A program made the position numbers and the translations under genes. 64,000 bases of DNA. Source: Oscillospiraceae bacterium (GTDB taxonomy: Bacteria; Bacillota; Clostridia; Oscillospirales; Ruminococcaceae). This document shows positions 57,906 to 64,000 of this stretch, piece by piece. A model generated the notes under the pieces. The model did no database searches and was not told the DNA's origin. It was given only the letters and a program-made list of their open reading frames with translations. The DNA is taken from the NCBI GenBank assembly GCA_004556975.1, contig SFFD01000002.1, positions 1-64,000 on the forward strand, written 5' to 3'. Within the stretch, counting starts at the first letter, position 1; the number at the start of each line of letters is the position of its first letter.

Positions 57906-60548
57906 ATGGAATGGATGGGTCTTAACGACATCCGCGAAAGCTTTTTAAGCTTTTTTGAAAGCAAGGGGCACAAGCGCCTTCCGAGCTTTCCTCTTTTGCC
58001 GAAGGACGACAAAAGCCTTCTGCTCATAAACTCCGGCATGGCGCCTATGAAAAAGTGGTTCCTTGGGCAGGAAGAACCCCCCTGCCACCGCGTGACCACC
58101 TGCCAAAAGTGCATCCGCACCCCGGATATTGACAGCGTGGGCAAGGACGACCGCCACGGCACTTATTTTGAAATGCTGGGCAACTTCAGCTTCGGCGATT
58201 ATTTCAAAAAAGAGGCAATTACATGGGCTTGGGAGTTCCTCACCGAGGTTATGAAGCTTCCGAAGGAACGCCTTTATATCACCGTTTATAACGAGGACGA
58301 TGAAGCCTATGACTATTGGCGCAATATGATAGGCGTTCCCGAGGACCACATTTACCGCTTCGGAAAAGAGGACAACTTCTGGGAAATCGGCTCCGGCCCC
58401 TGCGGCCCCTGCTCCGAAATCCACTACGACCGCGGCGTTGAACACGGCTGCGGCAAGCCCGACTGCGGCGTAGGCTGCGAATGCGACCGCTTTATCGAGG
58501 TGTGGAATCTTGTGTTCTCCCAGTTCGATTCCGACGGCGAGGGTCACTATGATCGCATGGAGCACCCGAACATCGACACCGGCATGGGCATGGAGCGTCT
58601 TGCCTGCATTATGCAGGGCGTTGACAACCTCTTTGAGGTGGACACCGTTCAGAACATAATGAAGAAAATAAGCGAGATTGCCGGCGTGAAATATCACGAC
58701 GACCCCGCCATGGACGTTTCCCTCCGCGTTATCACCGACCACGTGCGCAGCTCCACCTTTATGATTTCCGACGGCGTTATGCCAGCCAACGAGGGCAGGG
58801 GCTATGTGCTCAAGCGCCTTTTGCGCCGCGCCGCGCGCCACGGGCGCCTTCTTGGAATCAACGAGCCGTTCATCTACAAAATCGTTGATACCGTTATTGA
58901 AGAAAACAAGGCTGCTTATCCGGAGCTGGTTGAGCACGCCGACTATATCAAGAAGGTCATTCTTTCCGAAGAGGAGCGTTTCTGCCGCACCATCGACCAG
59001 GGTTTTGAGCTGCTGAACGACTATGTGGCGCAGCTTGAGGAAAAGGGCGAAAAGGTTCTTCCCGGCGACGTTGCGTTCCGCCTTTACGACACCTTCGGCT
59101 TCCCCCTTGACCTTACCGAAGACATACTTGAGGACAAGGGCATTACCGTTGACGAAGAAGCGTTCAATGCGCTTATGGGCGAGCAGAAAAAGCGCGCCCG
59201 CGACGCCCGCGCTTCCGCAAACGGCGTTTCCTGGGTGGAGGACAGCCTTTCCTCTCTTGGCGACGTAAAGACCAAGTTTGTGGGCTATAACAGAATGGAT
59301 TCCGCCGCAAAGATTCTTGCCATACTCCGTGACGGTCAGCTTGTAAAGAGCATTTCCGAGGGCGAGGACGGCGTTATAATCCTTGATTCCACGCCGTTCT
59401 ATGCCGAAATGGGCGGTCAGGTGGGCGACCGCGGAACAATTTCCGACGGGCCTTCCATTTTTAACGTAACCGACTGCAAAAAATCCCCCACGGGGCTTTA
59501 TATGCACATCGGCACCATGGGCGCAGGCGTTCTTCGCACCGGGGATTCCGTCCGTGCCCGCCTTACCGAAGCCATCCGCATGGCGACCCAGCGCAACCAC
59601 ACCGCCTGCCACCTGCTGCAAAAGGCGCTGCGCGAGGTTCTGGGCGACCACGTTCACCAGGCGGGCTCTTACGTTGACGAGCACCGCTGCCGCTTTGACT
59701 TCAGCCACTTTTCCGCAATGACCGCGGAGGAAATTGCCGAAACAGAGCGCGTTGTCAACGAGATGATTCTTTCCGCCCTTGACGTGGACATAAGCGAAAG
59801 ACCCATTGAGGAAGCAAAGAAAATGGGCGCAACCGCTCTGTTCGGCGAAAAATACGGCGATATTGTCCGTGTGGTGAACATCTCCGGCAGAAGCATCGAG
59901 TTCTGCGGCGGCACTCACGTAACTAATACAAGCCGTATAGGACTTTTCAAAATTATAAGCGAATCTTCTGTTGCCGCGGGCGTAAGAAGAATTGAAGCGG
60001 TCACCGGCACCGGCGTTCTTGAGTACATCGACCAGATAAACGAAAACCTTGCCGAAACCGCCGCCAACCTTAAAGTCAACGGCGCGGGCGAGGTTCCGCA
60101 GAAGTCCGCCGCGGTTATGGCGGAGCTTAAAAACAAGGATAAGGAAATCGAGGAGCTTAACAACAAGCTTGCGCAAATGCGCGTTGAAAGCCTGCTCGGC
60201 TGTGCAAAGGAAATCTGCGGTCTGCGCTTTGTGTGCGCAAAGCTTGAGGGAATCGCACCCGCAAGCCTGCGCATTATGGGCGACCACATCAAGTTCAAAG
60301 CGCCCGACGCCATTGCGCTGCTTGCTTCCGTAAACGAGGGCAAGGCAAGCGTGCTTGTAGTCTGCGGCCTTGAAGCGCTTAAAGAGGGCGCCCACGCCGG
60401 CAAGATTGTCAAAGAAATTTCTTCTATGGCGGGCGGCAGCGGCGGCGGCAGACCCGATTCCGCCATGGGCGGCGCGAACCCGGATATGCTTGACGAGGCG
60501 CTTGCCTCTGCGGCGGAAATTGTTGAAACTCTGCTGATAAACAAGTAA
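57906..60548 (+). CDS. alaS: Alanyl-tRNA synthetase
   Basis: AlaRS charges tRNA-Ala and edits Ser/Gly errors. The 880-residue protein has the class II core (DIRESFLSFFESKGHKRLPS, VTTCQKCIRTPDID, FEMLGNFSFGDYFKKEA), editing-site zinc ligands HTACH near residue 565 and CGGTH near 665, a coiled linker and a C-terminal DHHA1 domain ending GSGGGRPDSAMGGA. GAAAGGACTG precedes the ATG. A hairpin without a T-run (60563-60590) follows. Confidence 0.98.
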   Translation: MEWMGLNDIRESFLSFFESKGHKRLPSFPLLPKDDKSLLLINSGMAPMKKWFLGQEEPPCHRVTTCQKCIRTPDIDSVGKDDRHGTYFEMLGNFSFGDYFKKEAITWAWEFLTEVMKLPKERLYITVYNEDDEAYDYWRNMIGVPEDHIYRFGKEDNFWEIGSGPCGPCSEIHYDRGVEHGCGKPDCGVGCECDRFIEVWNLVFSQFDSDGEGHYDRMEHPNIDTGMGMERLACIMQGVDNLFEVDTVQNIMKKISEIAGVKYHDDPAMDVSLRVITDHVRSSTFMISDGVMPANEGRGYVLKRLLRRAARHGRLLGINEPFIYKIVDTVIEENKAAYPELVEHADYIKKVILSEEERFCRTIDQGFELLNDYVAQLEEKGEKVLPGDVAFRLYDTFGFPLDLTEDILEDKGITVDEEAFNALMGEQKKRARDARASANGVSWVEDSLSSLGDVKTKFVGYNRMDSAAKILAILRDGQLVKSISEGEDGVIILDSTPFYAEMGGQVGDRGTISDGPSIFNVTDCKKSPTGLYMHIGTMGAGVLRTGDSVRARLTEAIRMATQRNHTACHLLQKALREVLGDHVHQAGSYVDEHRCRFDFSHFSAMTAEEIAETERVVNEMILSALDVDISERPIEEAKKMGATALFGEKYGDIVRVVNISGRSIEFCGGTHVTNTSRIGLFKIISESSVAAGVRRIEAVTGTGVLEYIDQINENLAETAANLKVNGAGEVPQKSAAVMAELKNKDKEIEELNNKLAQMRVESLLGCAKEICGLRFVCAKLEGIAPASLRIMGDHIKFKAPDAIALLASVNEGKASVLVVCGLEALKEGAHAGKIVKEISSMAGGSGGGRPDSAMGGANPDMLDEALASAAEIVETLLINK

Positions 60549-60626
60549 TATGCCGTGTGAAAATTTTCTCTCGACGAAAAGAGAGAAAATACTAACAGTA
60601 TAATTTTAAGAAAGGGGAATTTTCTT

Positions 60627-60965
60627 ATGAGCGACTGCCTTTTCTGCAAAATTGCCGCGGGAGAGATCCCCAGCAAAAAGCTTTATGAGGACGACCGCCT
60701 GCTGGCGTTTTACGACATTGACCCTAAGGCGCCCACCCACTTCCTTGTAATTCCGAAGGAGCACATTTCCGGCGCGGGCGAAATTACCGCGGAAAACAGC
60801 TCCATTGTGGCGTACGCCTTTGAAACCATTGCCCGCCTTGCGAAGGAGCTTGGGCTTTCAAGCTTCCGCGTGGTGACGAACTGGGGCGAGCAGGCGGGAC
60901 AGAGCGTGCCGCACCTGCACTTTCACGTGCTTGCCGGACGCGACATGACCTGGCCTCCGGGCTGA
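60627..60965 (+). CDS. HIT-family purine nucleoside phosphoramidase (HinT)
   Basis: The 112-residue product is a single HIT domain: CLFCKIAAGEIPSKKLYEDD at the start and the catalytic triad SVPHLHFHVL near residue 93. HinT hydrolyses AMP-lysine and related phosphoramidates. AAAGGGG precedes the ATG. It lies 78 bp after alaS, where HinT is often found in Firmicutes, and may act on aminoacyl-adenylates. Confidence 0.94.
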   Translation: MSDCLFCKIAAGEIPSKKLYEDDRLLAFYDIDPKAPTHFLVIPKEHISGAGEITAENSSIVAYAFETIARLAKELGLSSFRVVTNWGEQAGQSVPHLHFHVLAGRDMTWPPG

Positions 60966-60979
60966 TGAAGCTGAATAGT

Positions 60980-61015
60980 GCCAAAAGGCGCTTCCCGAAA
61001 GGGAAGCGCTTTTTT
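60980..61015 (+). terminator. Intrinsic terminator after hinT
   Basis: AAAAGGCGCTTCCC GAAA GGGAAGCGCTTTTTT forms a strong hairpin with a T-run. Confidence 0.93.
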
Positions 61016-61020
61016 ACGTT

Positions 61021-61069
61021 CGGCGTTCGGCGGTCGGCGGTCGGCGGTTGGCGGTTGGCAGTCGGCGGT
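61021..61069 (+). repeat. Seven-unit heptamer tandem repeat (CGGCGGT)
   Basis: Seven head-to-tail 7-bp units (CGGCGTT, three CGGCGGT, TGGCGGT, TGGCAGT, CGGCGGT) follow the terminator directly. No gene covers them. Confidence 0.92.
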
Positions 61070-61376
61070 CGGCTGCGCCGCCGCAAAAGAAAGACGCAGG
61101 GCATAAAATATCATTATAAATTTGCATTTTGGTGTGATATGATATGCAAGGCGGCGGGGAAAGGGCATAAAAATGCGGAAAGCGGCGGGGAACGGCGAGG
61201 GCAGGGGGACGGTTTGCTTTCGCAGACACGCACCCGACCAACCGCGGCTTTGCCGCCGGAATGTGTGCGCGCCCCGCGCCGCGGCATTGAAATAATAACC
61301 TCGCCCGGCGCGTAAGCGCCTTTGGCGGTCGGGCGCACGAGGCGTACTGAAAAACCGCCCGGAACCCCGTCGGGTA

Positions 61377-61647
61377 GAAATTCCGAGCGCCTCCTGTGGA
61401 GGATGAAGCGAGGAATTTCGACTGCCGCCGTCCGCGAACGCGAGAATAGCGCAAGCCGAAGCGTGAGCGGAGAACGGCAAAGGGGCAATTAACGCCTTGA
61501 TGGCGCTAATTAGAAAGCACTAAATCACGGTGGAGCGTTTATTCCCCCTTTTCAAGGGGGAGTCGCACGCGGGAGCGTGCGGGTAGGGGTTGCTTAAAAC
61601 TTTTCTTTTACCGTTTTACGGCTTTTCTTTTGGTTACAAAAGAAAAG
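61377..61647. repeat. Cluster of intergenic stem-loops
   Basis: The gap holds a nested hairpin (GAAATTCC 61377 with GGAATTTC 61412, inner CCTCC TGT GGAGG), TCCCCCTTTTCAAGGGGGA (61543-61561), GCACGC GGGA GCGTGC (61565-61580) and CTTTTCTTTTG GTTA CAAAAGAAAAG (61622-61647). None has a proper T-run. The series looks like decayed mobile or palindromic intergenic elements. The remainder of 60,966-61,862 shows no credible gene. Confidence 0.75.
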
Positions 61648-61862
61648 GGGTAAACCTTACCCTGCTTACCGGCACAGCAAATGATATTGTTGGGCATTTA
61701 ATTTGTGCAAACACATTCCGCGGCGCAAAGGGCAGCCGGGCTTATGCACTTTGCCCGAAGAAAACCGCGCGTTGCGCAATCGTCGGCAAAATATCTTTCA
61801 TATGCTTGAAAAATCGACGATTATATGATAAAATATACTAAATAGTTGTAAAATTGGGGTGA

Positions 61863-62597
61863 ATGGCTTTGGCAAAGGTAATTCTTGTGGCTTCCGGCAA
61901 GGGCGGAGTGGGCAAAAGCACCGTTTCCGCGCTTCTTGGCGAAGCCCTTGCGCAAGCCGGCCACGCAACCCTTTTGGCGGAGCTTGACAGCGGTCTGCGC
62001 AGCCTTGACGTCGCCCTCGGCGTTACGGAAAGCGTGCTTTTCGATATGGGCGACGTTGCCCGGGGCGGCGCGCCGGCGGATTCTGTAATGCCGTGCCCCT
62101 TTTGCGGCGGTCTTGATGTAATCTGCGCCGCCGCGGCGCCTGCCGCCGTCGGCAAAGCGGAAATTTCCTATATGATAAAGGAACTTGGCGGGAAATATGA
62201 GTTTATTTTGCTGGATTGCCCCGCCGGTCTTGGCGAAACGCTTTCCGCCGCGGCAAAATGCGCCGACGCCGTGCTTTTGGTGACAACTCCCGACCCGGCG
62301 GCGGTGCGCGCCGCCGCAAGCACGGGAAGGTTTCTTGAAAAAGAGGGCGTTCGCGCCCGCCGCCTTGTAATTGAGCGCTGCCCCAAAAAGCCGAAAAAGC
62401 TTGAGCCGTTTGCAAATCTTGACGAAGTTATAAACGGCGCCGAAACGCGGCTTATAGGCGTTATCTGGGACGACCCCGCCACAAGGGCGGCGGTGGATTC
62501 GGGAAAGCCTTTGCCTTCCGACAGTCCGAATAAAAAAATGTTTTGCGACCTTGCGGAAAGGTTGCTTGGAAGAAGAATTTCCATCGGTTTTAAATAA
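61863..62597 (+). CDS. MinD/ParA-family ATPase
   Basis: The 244-residue product has the deviant Walker A SGKGGVGKST near residue 12, a switch I-like LAELDSGLRSLDVALG and switch II DCPAGLG near 120. A membrane-targeting helix of true MinD is not evident at the C-terminus, which ends GRRISIGFK, and there is no minC or minE nearby. Two cysteines (MPCPFCGG) lie in a loop near 80. It might place a complex or act in a small P-loop pathway; the role is open. Start is ATG 61863 with GGGGTG close upstream; TTG at 61869 is an alternative. Confidence 0.85.
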   Translation: MALAKVILVASGKGGVGKSTVSALLGEALAQAGHATLLAELDSGLRSLDVALGVTESVLFDMGDVARGGAPADSVMPCPFCGGLDVICAAAAPAAVGKAEISYMIKELGGKYEFILLDCPAGLGETLSAAAKCADAVLLVTTPDPAAVRAAASTGRFLEKEGVRARRLVIERCPKKPKKLEPFANLDEVINGAETRLIGVIWDDPATRAAVDSGKPLPSDSPNKKMFCDLAERLLGRRISIGFK

Positions 62598-62624
62598 GCA
62601 AAAATTAAGGAGGGTTCCATTTTT

Positions 62625-63020
62625 ATGAACATCGCTCTTATAGCCCAGGACAGCAAAAAGGAGCTTATGGTGCAGTTCAGCATTGCCTATTGCGGAATTT
62701 TAAGCAAGCACCGTCTTATTGCCACCGCGGGAACGGGCAAGCTTGTTTCCGACGCGACCGGTCTTAATGTGGTAAGGTTTTTAAGCGGGGACCAGGGCGG
62801 CTGTGAACAGATTTCCTCCCGCATTTCCTGCAACGAGGTGGATTTGCTTCTTTTCTTCCGCGACCCGATGCGCACCTCCGCCGCAGACCTTAACCATGCG
62901 GATTTGCTGCGCCTTTGCGACGTGCACAATATTCCCGTTGCCACAAACATTGCAACGGCGGAAGCGCTTGTTCACGCTTTGGAGCGCGGCGACCTTGACT
63001 GGCGCAACCTGGTAAAGTAA
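62625..63020 (+). CDS. mgsA: Methylglyoxal synthase
   Basis: MgsA converts dihydroxyacetone phosphate to methylglyoxal and phosphate, bypassing lower glycolysis when phosphate is short. The 131-residue protein has the phosphate-binding ATAGTGKLV, SGDQGGCEQI with its catalytic Asp, FFRDPM near residue 84 and PVATNIATAEAL. AAGGAGG precedes the ATG. It follows the MinD-like gene by 27 bp and ends at a terminator. Confidence 0.96.
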   Translation: MNIALIAQDSKKELMVQFSIAYCGILSKHRLIATAGTGKLVSDATGLNVVRFLSGDQGGCEQISSRISCNEVDLLLFFRDPMRTSAADLNHADLLRLCDVHNIPVATNIATAEALVHALERGDLDWRNLVK

Positions 63021-63043
63021 TCTGCCGGCACGGCGCGGTTTTT

Positions 63044-63080
63044 GGCGCGGAGCCTTTTGTTTGCCCGCGCCGCTTATTTT
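63044..63080 (+). terminator. Intrinsic terminator after mgsA
   Basis: GGCGCGG (63044-63050) pairs with CCGCGCC (63065-63071) and is followed by GCTTATTTTTTG. Confidence 0.75.
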
Positions 63081-63128
63081 TTGTTATTTCGGTGTTAACT
63101 CACACATTTATATACACGAGGTATTTTT

Positions 63129-64000
63129 ATGGCAATTATTACAAAAGCGCCCCGGGGCACCCAGGATGTGCTTCCGGAGCAAAGCGGAAAATGGCAGTAT
63201 ATTGAAAAAACCGCCCTTGAGACCGCTTCTCTTTACGGCTTCAAAGAAATTCGCTTTCCTACCTTTGAGCACACGGAGCTTTTTGCCCGGGGCGTGGGCG
63301 ACGGCACCGACGTCGTGCAGAAGGAAATGTACACCTTTCAGGATAAGGGCGAGCGCTCCATAACTCTTCGGCCGGAGGGAACCGCCGGCGCCATGCGCAC
63401 CCTTATTGAGCACGGCGTGCTTGCGGGCGCGCTGCCGGTGAAGGTCAGCTATCTTACAAGCTGCTTCCGCTACGAAAAGCCCCAGGCGGGGCGCCTTCGC
63501 GAATTCCACCAGTTCGGCGCGGAGCTGCTCGGCGCGGCTTCTCCCGCGGCGGACGCCGAAATGATTGCCATGGTCAGCAGCATTTTTGACCAGCTTGGAA
63601 TTGAGGGTCTGACTCTCGAAATCAACTCCATCGGCTGCCCCACCTGCCGCAAACAGTACAACGAGGCGCTGAAGGCGTATTTCCGCAGCCGCGAGGACGG
63701 GCTTTGCGACACCTGCCGCGGTCGTCTTGACCGCAACCCCATGCGGATTCTTGACTGCAAAAGTCCGGAATGCAAAAAGATTGCCGAGGGCGCTCCGCGC
63801 ATTCTCGACTATCTCTGCGACGACTGCCGCGCCCACTTTGAGGAGCTTAAAGAGCGCCTTGACGATTTGGGAATTCCGTTCGTCGTGAACCCCGCCATAG
63901 TCCGCGGTCTTGATTATTACACCCGCACCGTTTTTGAGTTTGTAAGCGACTGCATCGGCGCCCAGGGCACCGTTTGCGGCGGCGGACGCTATGACGGTCT
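63129..64000 (+). CDS. hisS: Histidyl-tRNA synthetase (3' partial)
   Basis: The frame starts at the ATG at 63129, preceded by ACGAGGTA, and runs off the window with no stop (290 codons seen). Class II HisRS features are present: ITKAPRGTQDVLP at the start, motif 2 CFRYEKPQAGRLREFHQFGA, and the histidine-specific GLDYYTRTVFEF. A Cys-rich insertion (CDTCRGRLDRNP, CKSPECKK, CDDCRAH) typical of many Clostridia enzymes lies in the middle. No T-box was seen upstream. Confidence 0.97.
   Translation, partial: MAIITKAPRGTQDVLPEQSGKWQYIEKTALETASLYGFKEIRFPTFEHTELFARGVGDGTDVVQKEMYTFQDKGERSITLRPEGTAGAMRTLIEHGVLAGALPVKVSYLTSCFRYEKPQAGRLREFHQFGAELLGAASPAADAEMIAMVSSIFDQLGIEGLTLEINSIGCPTCRKQYNEALKAYFRSREDGLCDTCRGRLDRNPMRILDCKSPECKKIAEGAPRILDYLCDDCRAHFEELKERLDDLGIPFVVNPAIVRGLDYYTRTVFEFVSDCIGAQGTVCGGGRYDG

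Noticed and set aside
57945..60395. An 816-codon open frame on the minus strand opposite alaS
   Set aside because: AlaRS motifs explain the plus strand fully; the opposite frame exists because of the codon bias of alaS.
61014..61488. Minus-strand open frames after hinT
   Set aside because: They run through the heptamer repeat and hairpins, with Arg/Pro-rich low-complexity products and no ribosome sites.

Overview
The window looks like a chromosomal segment of an endospore-forming Clostridia bacterium, most likely a gut-type Oscillospirales relative. This rests on an almost intact Firmicutes housekeeping block (priA-def-fmt-rsmB-rlmN-prpC-prkC-rsgA, then spoVM), sporulation genes (spoVM, a dacF-like carboxypeptidase, spoVAF), a T-box leader, strong GGAGG ribosome sites, frequent GTG/TTG starts and near-balanced base composition. 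It is inferred from gene content only. No insertion sequence, prophage or CRISPR array is visible.

Layout. 1-1.5 kb: the end of a PstS-like secreted protein. 1.8-3.8 kb: a divergent GyrB/ParE-type subunit without an adjacent A subunit. 3.9-14.6 kb: replication restart, N-terminal Met processing, rRNA methylation and the PASTA kinase/phosphatase pair. 14.7-14.9 kb, minus strand: two very short genes, spoVM and a 48-residue membrane peptide. 15-18.2 kb: dacF, pgi and a small P-loop protein. 18.3-23 kb: an accessory locus made of a strong promoter, a long leader, a secreted von Willebrand A protein, a 59-residue peptide, a hairpin, an HPr-kinase-like protein and a PqqD-like protein. 23-28 kb: diaminopimelate dehydrogenase, an EF-G-like GTPase and small proteins. 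28-31.6 kb, minus: a DUF4349 lipoprotein and YfhO. 31.9-41 kb: HD nucleotidase, pyridoxal kinase, spoVAF, an AlgI/AlgJ-like acetylation pair, an RlmD-like methylase, galE and VanZ. 41-48.8 kb: VanY, an acetyltransferase, TrkA/TrkH, MscL, a pseudouridine synthase and an SseB-like gene whose 3' end plus terminator is tandemly repeated six times. 48.9-50.2 kb, minus: cobO, a cobalamin riboswitch with two terminators, and a lone AraC-type regulator. 50.3-56.4 kb: a lipoprotein, tRNA-Pro(CGG), a decayed DUF2935 fragment, DUF2284, an SDR, a MATE pump and two membrane-associated unknowns. 56.4-57.6 kb: a long noncoding stretch with a heptamer repeat, a row of DnaA-box-like sites and GC-rich repeats. 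57.6-64 kb: T-box-alaS, hinT, another repeat-rich gap, a MinD-like ATPase, mgsA and the start of hisS.

The items most worth a second look are the peptide/HPr-kinase-like/PqqD locus behind the VWA protein, the 187-bp gene-tail/terminator tandem array, the riboswitch placed in front of an AraC regulator, the spoVM-linked membrane peptide, and an octamer (TTGAGCAC / GTGCTCAA) that occurs about 30 times in 64 kb in all reading frames and in intergenic hairpins.
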